Shown here: positions 18,285 to 26,769 of the stretch, in pieces
How positions within the stretch are numbered: position 1 is the first letter of the stretch
How the letters are laid out: every line of letters begins with the position of its first letter
The notes under the pieces: model-generated
The model's input: only the letters and a program-made list of their open reading frames with translations
Databases searched by the model: none
What the model was told of the DNA's origin: nothing
Made by a program: the position numbers and the translations under genes
Assembly: GCF_000710915.1 (NCBI RefSeq)
Contig: NZ_BAUA01000104.1
Span: 23,329 to 87,328 of the forward strand
Direction of reading: 5' to 3'
Length of the DNA: 64,000 bases
Origin: Nocardia brasiliensis IFM 10847
GTDB lineage: Bacteria; Actinomycetota; Actinomycetes; Mycobacteriales; Mycobacteriaceae

Positions 18285-18740
18285 GTGCCGCAGCTGCTGA
18301 TCGTTCATCACACGCCGTCCCCGCACATGCAGGCGATGTTCGAGGCGGTGGTGTCGGGCGCGACCGACCCGGAGATCGCAGGGGTCGAAGTGGTGCGCCG
18401 GGCCGCATTGGGGGTGACCGCTTCGGACGTGCTCGCGGCGGACGGCTATCTGCTCGGTAGTCCGGCGAACCTCGGATATATGTCGGGCGCACTGAAACAC
18501 GCCTTCGACACGTTCTATTATCCGTGCCTGGATTCCACCGGGGGCAGGCCGTTCGGTTTCTATCTGCACGGCAACGAAGGCACCGAAGGCGCCGAACGCG
18601 GCGTGACGAGTATCACCACCGGACTCGGCTGGACGCTTGCTGCCGCGCCCGTAATCGTCTCTGGGGCACCGGGAAAGGACGACCTCCAGCGCTGCTGGGA
18701 ACTGGGCGCGACCATTGCCGCCCAGCTTATGGACGTATGA
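18285..18740 (+). CDS. Flavodoxin-like / NAD(P)H-dependent oxidoreductase family protein
   Basis: The 151-residue protein has a flavodoxin fold: LLIVHHTPSPHMQAMFEAV forms the first strand and FMN phosphate loop, LLGSPANLGYMSGALKHAFDTFY the second loop with the G.PAN...MSG pattern of the family, and GRPFGFYLHGNEGTEGAERG the third. It probably binds FMN; partner unknown. GTG start, 20 bp after the previous gene, in the dapB cluster (Rv2771c-like position). Confidence 0.85.
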   Translation: MPQLLIVHHTPSPHMQAMFEAVVSGATDPEIAGVEVVRRAALGVTASDVLAADGYLLGSPANLGYMSGALKHAFDTFYYPCLDSTGGRPFGFYLHGNEGTEGAERGVTSITTGLGWTLAAAPVIVSGAPGKDDLQRCWELGATIAAQLMDV

Positions 18741-18908
18741 CAGATTTTTTCTCCGAAGTAGCTGGCGGTGACAATACCTGCCGGTAGCCGACGCGAAAGC
18801 GGCCCCGATTTCTAGTGTCTGACCATTCCGAGCGCGGGACCTGCATACTGACAGAACGTTGTTGCGGTGGGGATGTGAACGAGTTTGCTCGGGAATGGAG
18901 AATTTCAG

Positions 18909-19595
18909 GTGACGTTGGCCGAAGGGGGCGAAAACGCACCGCGCCGGATCGGAGTGGTCGAGGACCACGAATCAGTCGCGATCGGACTGGCCGCCATGCT
19001 GGCGCCGGAACCCGACCTCGATTTGGTGCTGACCGCCGGCACGGTGCCGGAACTGCTGGCCGCCGCCCAGAATTTGCCGCAACTCGACCTGGTCATGCTC
19101 GATCTACGACTGGCCGACGGCTCGAACCCGGAGGACAACGTGCGCACCCTGCGCGACCTCGGGATCGAGGTGCTGATCTTCACCGGCGCCGACAACGCGT
19201 TCCTGGTGCGTTCCGCGGCCCGGGCCGGCGTGCTCGGCGTGGTGCGCAAGTCCGAGGACGTGCAGACCGTGGTCGCGGCCGTGCGCCGCGCGGCCTCCGG
19301 CGAACAGGTGGTGACCACCGACTGGGCCGCCGCCATCGACGGCGACCCGCAACTGTCCGATGTCGGCCTCAGTCCGCGGCAGCAAGAGGTGCTCACGCTC
19401 TACGCGTCGGGTGAGAAAGCCTCCCGGGTCGCGCGGTTGACCGGCCTTTCCGAGCAGACGGTCAACGACTACCTCGGTCGCATTCGGCAGAAGTACGCCG
19501 ACGCGGGACGCCCGGCGCCGACCAAGACCGACCTGTACAAGCGGGCGGTGGAGGACGGGTGGCTACCGGTGCCCGAGCGGAACTCGCGCACATGA
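18909..19595 (+). CDS. LuxR-family response regulator, module A
   Basis: The 228-residue protein has a receiver (residues about 15-135) with acidic pocket GVVEDHES, phosphoacceptor in LVMLDLRLADGS, Thr in LIFTGAD and Lys in VVRKSED, and a LuxR HTH (LSPRQQEVLTLYASGEKASRVARLTGLSEQTVNDYLGRIRQKYADAGRPAPTK split over the two helices). GTG 18909 was chosen because GGAG lies 8 bases upstream. It overlaps the kinase start by 4 bp (ATGA). Module B carries a paralog (46587-47306) with the same RIR.KYA.AGRP ending. Confidence 0.93.
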   Translation: MTLAEGGENAPRRIGVVEDHESVAIGLAAMLAPEPDLDLVLTAGTVPELLAAAQNLPQLDLVMLDLRLADGSNPEDNVRTLRDLGIEVLIFTGADNAFLVRSAARAGVLGVVRKSEDVQTVVAAVRRAASGEQVVTTDWAAAIDGDPQLSDVGLSPRQQEVLTLYASGEKASRVARLTGLSEQTVNDYLGRIRQKYADAGRPAPTKTDLYKRAVEDGWLPVPERNSRT

Positions 19596-20881
19596 CGGTG
19601 TCCAGCATGCTGGACACCTCGACGAACTCCCGCTCTGTCTCGCTCGGCCGTTCCGGTCCGAGCCGTTGGCGCCGTGGCATCGTGGCGGCGTCCAAACAGA
19701 GTGCGTACGAGGGCGCGTCCGACCGCATCCTGCGGCGCTTCGGCTTGGCGATCGGCATCGCCGGCGTGATCGTCGCGGTGGTGGAGTTGCCGGAGATCGC
19801 CGGGCAGAGCCGGTTTCTCGATGCCGGTTGGACCATCGTCACGATGGTGCTCGCCTTCGGGCTGTTCCCGGTGCTCGCCGTGGTGTCGATCAGCCTGAGC
19901 AGACAGATGATTCAGCTGGTCGCCGGTGCGGCCGCGGTGAGCTTCCTCGCGGCGCTCGTGGTGATTCCGCTCTCGTATCCACATCCCGCGCCGGACGTGA
20001 GTTCGGTGTGGTTGTACCGGGTGCTCGCGCTCGGCGTGCTCGCGGCCGTGCTCGCCTGGCGGCCGCTGCCCGCCGTCACGTATCTGGTGGTCGGCTCCGC
20101 GGTGGCGTCGTTGTCGAACGGGCTGGTGGTGCCGCACACGACGCCATTGGTGTGGGCGGGTGACTTCGTCCGCGCGGCGGGACTGTGCGCGCTGTTCCTG
20201 TGGTGTGCCATCTACGCCAAGGCGGCGGCCGACCGGGTGGATCGGGAGTCGGCGATCGAGAGCAGGCGCGCGGCCGCCGTGGCCGGCGCCGCGGCGCGCG
20301 ATCGGGAACGCGCCCGCTTCGCCGCGCTGATCCACGATGCCGTGCTGTCCACGCTGCTCGACGCGTCCCGCGCGGGCACGGATTCGCCGGTGCTGCGCAG
20401 GCAGGCCGAGCAGACCCTCGAACAGCTCGACGAATGCCGGGTCGGCGAGGTGGAACCGAATCGGTTGGACGCGCAGTCGGCCACCGGCTTCCTGCGCTCG
20501 GCCGTGCACGAGGTGAACGCGGGCATCCGTTTCACCGCGCGGCGCTGGTCCGGCTTCGACGATCTGCGGCTGCCGGTCGACGCCGCGGGCACCATCGCCG
20601 CCGCGCTCACCGAGGCGGTGCGCAACAGCCTGCGGCACGCCACCGTGCCGGGCCGCGAGGTGCAGCGCACGGTGACGGTGACCATCAGCGCCGGCGGCAT
20701 CCGGGTCGTATTCCGGGACGACGGAGCGGGTTTCGACATGAGCCAGGTGCCGGCCGATCGGCTCGGCATCTCGGTGAGCATCCTGGGCCGAATGCGCCAG
20801 CTCGCCGGTGGCGCGGGCTTCGTGGAATCGCAACCAGGTGAAGGCACCACGGTGACCCTGGTGTGGGGTAGCGATGGCTGA
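19592..20881 (+). CDS. Histidine kinase, module A
   Basis: The 429-residue membrane kinase has about six TM helices (residues 45-215) and no large external loop. A coiled region leads to the phosphoacceptor helix RERARFAALIHDAVLSTLLDASRAG (His in IHD). The HATPase domain has the N box EAVRNSLRHA, G1 box FRDDGAGFD and G2 region GTTVTLVW. It differs from the standard NarL kinase motif (HDVVAHQ) by the HDAVLSTLL form, shared with its paralog in module B. ATGA overlap with the regulator and an 8-bp overlap with the next gene indicate one translationally coupled operon. Confidence 0.9.
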   Translation: MTVSSMLDTSTNSRSVSLGRSGPSRWRRGIVAASKQSAYEGASDRILRRFGLAIGIAGVIVAVVELPEIAGQSRFLDAGWTIVTMVLAFGLFPVLAVVSISLSRQMIQLVAGAAAVSFLAALVVIPLSYPHPAPDVSSVWLYRVLALGVLAAVLAWRPLPAVTYLVVGSAVASLSNGLVVPHTTPLVWAGDFVRAAGLCALFLWCAIYAKAAADRVDRESAIESRRAAAVAGAAARDRERARFAALIHDAVLSTLLDASRAGTDSPVLRRQAEQTLEQLDECRVGEVEPNRLDAQSATGFLRSAVHEVNAGIRFTARRWSGFDDLRLPVDAAGTIAAALTEAVRNSLRHATVPGREVQRTVTVTISAGGIRVVFRDDGAGFDMSQVPADRLGISVSILGRMRQLAGGAGFVESQPGEGTTVTLVWGSDG

Positions 20882-21893
20882 CACCGACGCCGAATTCGGC
20901 CTGCGCGATCTGCTCGGGCTGCGGGATCCGGCGGCGGGACTGTTCCTGCTGATCCTGCAGGCGACCATCGTGCTGTACATGGTGCGCAATTTCAGTGAGT
21001 CGCCGCTGATTCCGGCGGCCGCGGCGCTGGCGCTGCTGGCCGCGGCGGGCGTGCTGGTGCTGGTGATTCCGGTGGATCCGCTGCCGTGGCCGGCGACCGT
21101 GTTCGTGGCGGCGTCCGGTCCGCTGGCGACCTTGCTCACCTCGTTCGAGGTGGAGCAGAACTGGTCCAAGCAGGTGTGGACGGCGTTCGCGTCGTCCTAT
21201 GTGCTGGCGGTGCTGGTGTTGCGCGGCAGGCTCGGCGCGGCCTGGCTGGGGGTCGGCGGTGTCGCGGTCGTGATCGCGACGGTCGGCGTGCTCAACGGGG
21301 TGCGCGGCGGGGTGATCGCCGGGGCGATCGTGCCCATCTCGACGGTGGCGGGGGTGTCGCTGTTCGCGGTGATCATGCGGCCCACCCAGCGCTCGCTGCG
21401 GTTGCTGCGCGAGGAATCGACGATGCGCGCCGCCGCCGAGGCGACGATGGCCGCCGAGAACGGCGAACGCGACCGCCAGCTGGCCCGGCTCGACAAGGTC
21501 GCCCGGCCGATCCTCGAGCGCATTGCCGACGGCGTCGAACTCACCGCGGCCGAACGCGAACAGTGCAGGCTGCTGGAAGCCGAACTGCGCGACGGACTGC
21601 GCGCCCCGCAACTGGTCACCGACGAGCTCAGCAGTGCCGCGCGCGGTGCGCGTTCGCGCGGGGTCGAGGTGGTGCTGCTCGACGACGGCGGTTTCGCCGG
21701 GGTGCCGCGCTGGGTCCGGCAGCAGGTGATCGAGGCCGCGACAAAGGAATTGGACGCCGCCAACGCGGGGTCGGTCACGGTGCGGGTCCTGCCCATGGGC
21801 CGGCGCATCCTCGCGACCATCCTCGCCAACGCTCCCGAACAGGACCGTCGCACCGAGATCGACGCCGCGGGCAGCATCAAGGTGTCCACCTAG
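20874..21893 (+). CDS. Degenerate kinase-like membrane protein, module A
   Basis: The 339-residue protein has about five TM helices (residues 20-165) and a coiled-coil linker, then LARLDKVARPILERIADG, CRLLEAELRDGLRAP and SAARGARSRGVEVVLLDDGG. The helix that should be the HATPase N box reads VIEAATKELDAANAG and is followed by SVTVRVLPMGRR, but the N-box Asn and the DxGxG boxes are missing, and no phosphoacceptor His is in place. I infer a pseudokinase that partners the neighbouring kinase. The 8-bp overlap with the kinase gene and the matching gene in module B (44282-45394) support this. Confidence 0.75.
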   Translation: MADTDAEFGLRDLLGLRDPAAGLFLLILQATIVLYMVRNFSESPLIPAAAALALLAAAGVLVLVIPVDPLPWPATVFVAASGPLATLLTSFEVEQNWSKQVWTAFASSYVLAVLVLRGRLGAAWLGVGGVAVVIATVGVLNGVRGGVIAGAIVPISTVAGVSLFAVIMRPTQRSLRLLREESTMRAAAEATMAAENGERDRQLARLDKVARPILERIADGVELTAAEREQCRLLEAELRDGLRAPQLVTDELSSAARGARSRGVEVVLLDDGGFAGVPRWVRQQVIEAATKELDAANAGSVTVRVLPMGRRILATILANAPEQDRRTEIDAAGSIKVST

Positions 21894-21898
21894 GACCT

Positions 21899-21917
21899 CC
21901 GGACCGGACTGGTCCGG
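21899..21917 (+). terminator. Short hairpin after module A
   Basis: CCGGACC (21899-21905) and GGTCCGG (21911-21917) form a 7-bp stem with a 5-nt loop, 6 bp after the stop of the pseudokinase gene. No U-tract follows, so a terminator role is tentative. The next gene's candidate promoter begins at 21923. Confidence 0.35.
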
Positions 21918-21922
21918 CGAAG

Positions 21923-21945
21923 TTGTCGGTGGGTCATGGCATTGT
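21923..21945 (+). promoter_or_regulatory. PafBC-type (RecA-NDp-like) promoter of the glycosylase gene
   Basis: TTGTCGGTG (21923-21931), an 8-base spacer and CATTGT (21940-21945) match the RecA-NDp consensus TTGTC(R)GTG-N8-TAnnnT with one mismatch in the -10. Transcription would then start about at the ATG (21952), giving a leaderless mRNA. The recA gene in this window carries the perfect version. Confidence 0.6.
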
Positions 21946-21951
21946 TCGGGT

Positions 21952-23151
21952 ATGCGGAAGATCAGTGCGGGGGCGGCTCGGCGGATCGCGCTGGGCGCGC
22001 AGGGGTTCGCGGCGCGCAAGCCCGCCCGGACCACTCGCCGCGCGGTGCTCGGGGTGCTGGACAAAACGCAAGTGCTGCAACTGGATTCGGTATCGGCCGT
22101 GGTGCGTGCGCACTATGCGCCGGTGTTCAGCCGGATCGGCGCCTACGACCGGTCGCTGCTCGACGAGGCGGCCTGGCGCGACAGCGCGCGCCGCCCGCGG
22201 CGCCTGGTGGAGTACTGGGCGCACGAGGCGGCGCTGATCCCGGTCGAGGACTGGCCGCTGATGCGCTGGCGGATGGCGCAATTCGCGCGCGGCCGCTGGG
22301 CGGGCATGCGCCAGGTGGTCGACCGCAACCCCACGCTCGGGCGCGACATCCTGGACGTGATCCGTGAGGTCGGCGCGTGTACGGCGGGTGAGGTCGAACG
22401 GCACCTGGAACTCGACAAGCCTCGCGCCAAGGGCTCCTGGTGGAACCTCAGCGACACCAAGATGATCTGCGAGCAGTTGTTCGCGGCGGGGGAGCTCTCG
22501 GTGGGCAAGCGCGTCGCCTTCGCCCGGCACTACGACCTGACCGAGCGGGTGATCCCGCCGGATGTGCTGGCGCGCAACGTCTCCGAGGAGGACGCGATCC
22601 GGGAACTGGTACTGCGCGCGGCCACCGCGCACGGCATCGGCACCGAGACCGACCTGCGCGATTACTACCGCCTGCACCGCAAGCAGACCGAGCCCGCCAT
22701 CACCGACCTGATCGACGCGGGCGAGCTGGCCGAGGTCGCGGTGGAAGGCTGGGACAAGCCCGGCTACCTGCGGGCCGGCACGCCGATGCCGCGCCGGATC
22801 GAAGGGTCGGCGCTGCTGTGCCCGTTCGATCCGCTGATCTTCTTCCGCCCGCGCACCGAGCGGCTCTTCGATTTCCACTATCGGATCGAGATCTACACTC
22901 CGGAACCCAAACGGGTACACGGCTATTACGTCTTCCCGTTCCTGTTGAACGGTGAGCTGGTCGGCCGGGTCGACCTGCGCGCCGAACGCGCGGCCGGGCG
23001 GCTGTCCGTCCCGGCCGCCTTCGCCGAGCCCGGCCACGACACCCCGGCGACCGCCTTCGCGCTCACCGAGGCGTTGCGCGATATGGCCGACTGGCTCGAG
23101 CTCGACAAGGTGGTCATCGGCGATCGAGGAAATCTCGCGCCGCTGCTCTAG
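21952..23151 (+). CDS. YcaQ-type DNA glycosylase (winged-helix, crosslink repair family)
   Basis: The 399-residue protein has the AlkX/YcaQ (HTH_42) layout: a first winged helix with RIALGAQGF, the catalytic QxD motif in VLQLDSVSAVVRAHYAPVFSRIG, WAHEAALIPVEDWPLMRWRM, and a C-terminal block with LCPFDPLIFFRPRTERLFDFHYRIEIYTP. Family members remove interstrand crosslinks and bulky alkylated bases. The candidate PafBC promoter just upstream fits a DNA-damage role. It starts at ATG 21952 without a Shine-Dalgarno sequence, as expected for a leaderless message. Confidence 0.9.
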   Translation: MRKISAGAARRIALGAQGFAARKPARTTRRAVLGVLDKTQVLQLDSVSAVVRAHYAPVFSRIGAYDRSLLDEAAWRDSARRPRRLVEYWAHEAALIPVEDWPLMRWRMAQFARGRWAGMRQVVDRNPTLGRDILDVIREVGACTAGEVERHLELDKPRAKGSWWNLSDTKMICEQLFAAGELSVGKRVAFARHYDLTERVIPPDVLARNVSEEDAIRELVLRAATAHGIGTETDLRDYYRLHRKQTEPAITDLIDAGELAEVAVEGWDKPGYLRAGTPMPRRIEGSALLCPFDPLIFFRPRTERLFDFHYRIEIYTPEPKRVHGYYVFPFLLNGELVGRVDLRAERAAGRLSVPAAFAEPGHDTPATAFALTEALRDMADWLELDKVVIGDRGNLAPLL

Positions 23152-23160
23152 CGAACAGGC

Positions 23161-23604
23161 TCAGGAGTCGCGCTTGGGGCCGTAGCCGCGCATCTGGTCG
23201 CGCAGCGCGCCGGAAACCGCGCTGGACAGCCAGGAATTGAGCGACTGGCCGCTCTGCGCGGCGGCCTCCTCGGCGCGGGACTTCATCTGTTCGACGAGGC
23301 GCAGCGTGACGCGGCTGATATCGCCGGTCATCTCCTCGAAGCTCGGATGCTCGTCGGCGGATGACGTCTTGCGCAGGTCGACCTTGGCGTCGGTGCCGTC
23401 GAAGGACAGGTGCACGCTGCGATCGCCCAGTTCGGTGCTGATCTCGGCGGCGAGGTCGGACAGGGCGGCAAGCAACACCAGCCGCGCCGAACTCTCCGTC
23501 GCCGCGGCCAACGCCGCCGCGGTGGCCTGGGTTTTCTCGTCGCCGAGGGCGGCGGCCGCGACCAGGTCCGTGCGCAGGCGAGCGGTGTACTTGTTCAGAT
23601 CCAT
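23161..23604 (-). CDS. HicB/Arc-like antitoxin-type protein (no toxin gene nearby)
   Basis: The 147-residue protein has an N-terminal helical region (MDLNKYTARLRTDLVAAAALG, then a four-helix-like Ala-rich stretch), a middle beta part (SVHLSFDGTDAKVDL) and a C-terminal ribbon-helix-helix ISRVTLRLVEQMKSRAEEAAAQSGQSLNSWLSSAVSGALRDQ. That C-terminus is typical of proteins labelled HicB-family antitoxins. No HicA-like toxin lies next to it, so it may be a stand-alone regulator. The frame is open to 23682, but ATG 23604 starts the conserved-looking part. Confidence 0.8.
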   Translation of the reverse strand: MDLNKYTARLRTDLVAAAALGDEKTQATAAALAAATESSARLVLLAALSDLAAEISTELGDRSVHLSFDGTDAKVDLRKTSSADEHPSFEEMTGDISRVTLRLVEQMKSRAEEAAAQSGQSLNSWLSSAVSGALRDQMRGYGPKRDS

Positions 23605-23751
23605 GACATCAGTGTGACGCCATATGTGATGTCCGGCAAGGACAAGAATGGCATCACCATGACGGAATAGGGGCGGGATCACCCGACAGGCCGGTCAGTT
23701 CGGAGACGACGGTGTCGAGGGCGTTATCCCGACCGGGTAGCCTTTCTGACC

Positions 23752-24660
23752 ATGACGAACGGTAATTCGACGCAAACCGAGCTGAGTGCGTCCGGCACAG
23801 TTGGTGTCGCGATGGTGACTCCCTTCAGTGCCGACGGCAAGCTCGACGTCGATGCCGGAGTCGCCCTCGCGTCACACCTGATCGATCGCGGTGTCGATCT
23901 GCTCGCGATCTCCGGGACCACGGGCGAATCACCGACCACCACCGAATCGGAGAAGGCGGATCTGCTGCGCGCCGTCGTCGACGCGGTCGGCACGCGCGCC
24001 ACCGTGATCGCGGGCGCGGGCACCTACGACACCGCCCACTCGATCGAGTTGGCGCGCAACGCGCAACGGGCCGGCGCCCACGGCCTGCTCGTGGTCACGC
24101 CCTATTACTCGCGTCCCTCGCAGGAGGGTCTGCTCGCGCACTTCACCGCGGTCGCCGATGCCACCGACCTGCCGGTCACCCTGTACGACATTCCGCCGCG
24201 CTCGGTGGTGCCGATCGCCACGGACACCCTGCGCCGCCTGGCCGAGCATCCGCGGATCGTCGCGGTGAAGGACGCCAAGGGCGATATCAATGCGGGCGCC
24301 GACCTCATCGCGAACACCGGCCTGGCCTTCTACTCCGGCGACGACACGCTGAACCTGCCCTGGCTCTCGGTCGGCGCGACCGGATTCATCAGCGTCATCG
24401 GGCATCTGGTGCCCGAGCGGCTGCGCGAGCTGCTGACCGCCTACACCGCCGGTGACGTGGTGCGCGCCCGCGATATCAACGCGAGCCTGGTGCCGTTGAA
24501 CGCCGCGATGTTCCGCCTGGGCGGTGTCGCGATGAGCAAGGCAGGTCTGCACCTGCTCGGCATCGAGGTGGGTGAGCCACGGTTACCGCAATTGATGCCG
24601 TCACCGGAACAACTCGAGGTCCTGGCTGCTGATCTGCGGACGGCAGGGGTGCTGGCATGA
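23752..24660 (+). CDS. dapA: 4-hydroxy-tetrahydrodipicolinate synthase
   Basis: The 302-residue (beta/alpha)8 aldolase condenses pyruvate with aspartate semialdehyde at the lysine/diaminopimelate branch point. It shows the substrate loop GTTGESPTT, VVTPYYSRPSQEGL, the Tyr in LYDIPPRSV and the Schiff-base Lys in IVAVKDAKGD. Length and motifs are those of DapA. The stop overlaps the rnj start by 4 bp (ATGA), a pairing conserved in actinobacteria. Confidence 0.97.
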   Translation: MTNGNSTQTELSASGTVGVAMVTPFSADGKLDVDAGVALASHLIDRGVDLLAISGTTGESPTTTESEKADLLRAVVDAVGTRATVIAGAGTYDTAHSIELARNAQRAGAHGLLVVTPYYSRPSQEGLLAHFTAVADATDLPVTLYDIPPRSVVPIATDTLRRLAEHPRIVAVKDAKGDINAGADLIANTGLAFYSGDDTLNLPWLSVGATGFISVIGHLVPERLRELLTAYTAGDVVRARDINASLVPLNAAMFRLGGVAMSKAGLHLLGIEVGEPRLPQLMPSPEQLEVLAADLRTAGVLA

Positions 24661-26693
24661 GCGAACCGCTAGCTCGTCGTCCGCGTCGTACTGCCAGCCG
24701 GGCCGCCGGTGCGCCCGCGCCGGCGCCGCCGCCCGCTCCGGTCGAAAAGTCTGCTGCGGCACCGGAAGTCACCGAGGTGGTCGAGGTGACCGAGGTGGTC
24801 ACCGAGAAGTCGGTGCGCACCGGCGACGCCGAACGGACCGAGCGCTCGGCCACCGTGCAGGCGAAGAAGTCCGCCCCGGCGAAGAAGGCAGCGCGCGCCG
24901 AGGCGCCGCAGCACAATCAGCAGGCCAAGAAGTCCGGTCGTGGCCGTCAGCAGTCCGGTCGCGGTCGCGGCGAACAGTCGGCGCCGCAGCAGGACCCGCG
25001 GGCCATCACGCCCGCGCACGACCGGCTCGGCACGCCGCCGAAGCTGCCGAAGAACGGCCTGCGCGTCTTCGCGCTGGGCGGGATCGGCGAAATCGGGCGC
25101 AACATGACCGTTTTCGAGTACGGCGGCAAGCTGCTCATCGTCGACTGCGGTGTGCTGTTCCCGGAGGATCAGCAGCCCGGTGTCGACCTGATCCTGCCCG
25201 ATTTCCGGCCCATCGAGCATCGGATGGCCGATGTGGTGGCCGTGGTGCTCACGCACGGCCACGAGGATCACATCGGCGCGGTGCCGTTCCTGCTGCGGCT
25301 GCGCTCCGATATTCCGGTGGTCGGCTCCAAGTTCACCCTCGCACTGGTCGCGGCCAAGTGCCGGGAGCACCGGCAGCAGCCGAAGCTGGTCGAGGTCGTC
25401 GAGGGCCAGCACACCGATCACGGACCGTTCGCCTGTGAGTTCTTCGCCGTGAACCACTCCATCCCGGACGCGCTGGCCGTGGCCATCCGCACGCCGGCGG
25501 GGGTGGCGTTGCACACCGGCGATATCAAGCTCGACCAGCTGCCGCTCGACGGCAGGCTCACCGACCTGGCCGGGTTCTCCCGGCTCGGGGACGAGGGCGT
25601 CGATTTGTTCCTGGTGGACTCCACCAATGCCGAGGTGCCCGGCTTCGTCACGCCGGAACGCGAGATCGGCGGCGTGCTCGACACGGTGATCGGCAAGGCG
25701 CGCAACCGGGTGATCGTCGCGTCCTTCGCCAGCCACGTGCACCGCATCCAGCAGGTGGTCGACGTCGCGCAGAAGTACGGCAGGCGGGTGTGTTTCGTCG
25801 GCCGCTCGATGGTCCGCAACATGCAGATCGCGCAGGATCTGGGCTATCTGACCGTGCCGGACAACATCGTCGTGGAGCTCGACCAGGCCGCGACGCTGCC
25901 CGGCGACCGGCTGGTGCTGATCTCCACCGGTTCGCAGGGCGAGCCGCTCTCGGCGCTGTCCCGGATGGCGCGCGGCGATCACCGCCAGATCAACATCCGC
26001 GAGGACGACCTGGTGGTGCTGGCCTCCTCGCTCATCCCGGGCAACGAGAACTCGGTGTTCGCCGTGGTCAACGGCCTGGCCAGGCTGGGCGCCACGGTGA
26101 TCACGCAGCAGAACGCCAAGGTGCACGTGTCCGGGCACGCCTCCGCCGGCGAGCTGCTCTACCTGTACAACGCGGTGCGGCCGACGAACGCCATGCCGGT
26201 GCACGGCGAATGGCGGCATCTGCGCGCCAACGCCGCGCTCGCCATCGCGACCGGGGTACCGGAGGATCGGGTCATGCTCGCCGAGGACGGCGTGGTGGTG
26301 GACCTGGTCGACGGCATCGCGAGCATCGTCGGGCGGGTACCGGTCGGGCACGTGTACGTCGACGGCCTGTCGGTCGGCGATGTCGGCGAGTCGACGCTCT
26401 CCGATCGCCTGGTGCTCGGCGAGGGCGGGTTCATCTCGATCACCGTCGCGATCGACGAGACCACCGGCAAGGCGGTCAGCCCGCCTGAACTCAGTGGTCG
26501 CGGCTTCTCCGACGATCCGACCGCGCTGTCGGACGCGGCCCAACTCGTCGAGGCCGAGCTGTTGCGCCTGGCGACCGAGGGCGTCACCGATACGCATCGG
26601 ATCGCGCAGAGCGTACGGCGCGTGGTCGGGCGCTGGGTGGCCGACACCTACCGCCGCCGCCCGATGATCGTGCCGACCGTCATCGGCGTCTGA
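24657..26693 (+). CDS. rnj: Ribonuclease J
   Basis: The 678-residue protein begins with a roughly 120-residue Lys/Ala/Pro/Arg-rich disordered tail (GRGRQQSGRGRGEQ) before the metallo-beta-lactamase core. The zinc motif is VLTHGHEDHIGAVPF, with further ligands in VNHSIPDALAV and LHTGDIKLD. The beta-CASP region includes IVASFASHVHRIQ, ISTGSQGEP and VHVSGHASAGELLYL. RNase J has endo- and 5' exonuclease activity in RNA processing. Such long basic N-terminal tails are common in actinobacterial RNase J. It is translationally coupled to dapA and followed by a strong terminator. Confidence 0.97.
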   Translation: MSEPLARRPRRTASRAAGAPAPAPPPAPVEKSAAAPEVTEVVEVTEVVTEKSVRTGDAERTERSATVQAKKSAPAKKAARAEAPQHNQQAKKSGRGRQQSGRGRGEQSAPQQDPRAITPAHDRLGTPPKLPKNGLRVFALGGIGEIGRNMTVFEYGGKLLIVDCGVLFPEDQQPGVDLILPDFRPIEHRMADVVAVVLTHGHEDHIGAVPFLLRLRSDIPVVGSKFTLALVAAKCREHRQQPKLVEVVEGQHTDHGPFACEFFAVNHSIPDALAVAIRTPAGVALHTGDIKLDQLPLDGRLTDLAGFSRLGDEGVDLFLVDSTNAEVPGFVTPEREIGGVLDTVIGKARNRVIVASFASHVHRIQQVVDVAQKYGRRVCFVGRSMVRNMQIAQDLGYLTVPDNIVVELDQAATLPGDRLVLISTGSQGEPLSALSRMARGDHRQINIREDDLVVLASSLIPGNENSVFAVVNGLARLGATVITQQNAKVHVSGHASAGELLYLYNAVRPTNAMPVHGEWRHLRANAALAIATGVPEDRVMLAEDGVVVDLVDGIASIVGRVPVGHVYVDGLSVGDVGESTLSDRLVLGEGGFISITVAIDETTGKAVSPPELSGRGFSDDPTALSDAAQLVEAELLRLATEGVTDTHRIAQSVRRVVGRWVADTYRRRPMIVPTVIGV

Positions 26694-26705
26694 CCCGGAC
26701 ACGCG

Positions 26706-26738
26706 AAAGCGCCGGTTGCCTTGGCAACCGGCGCTTTT
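26706..26738. terminator. Strong bidirectional terminator after rnj
   Basis: A perfect 15-bp stem (AAAGCGCCGGTTGCC / GGCAACCGGCGCTTT) with a 2-nt loop spacer is flanked by A-rich and T-rich edges, 12 bp after the rnj stop and before the convergent lipoprotein gene. It can act in both directions. Confidence 0.88.
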
Positions 26739-26769
26739 CGTCGTGACTCAGTTCATCCCTGGGACCAGC

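Noticed and set aside
24669..26702. Long minus-strand frame opposite rnj
   Set aside because: The sense strand encodes a full RNase J; the antisense translation is low-complexity and follows from the high GC content.
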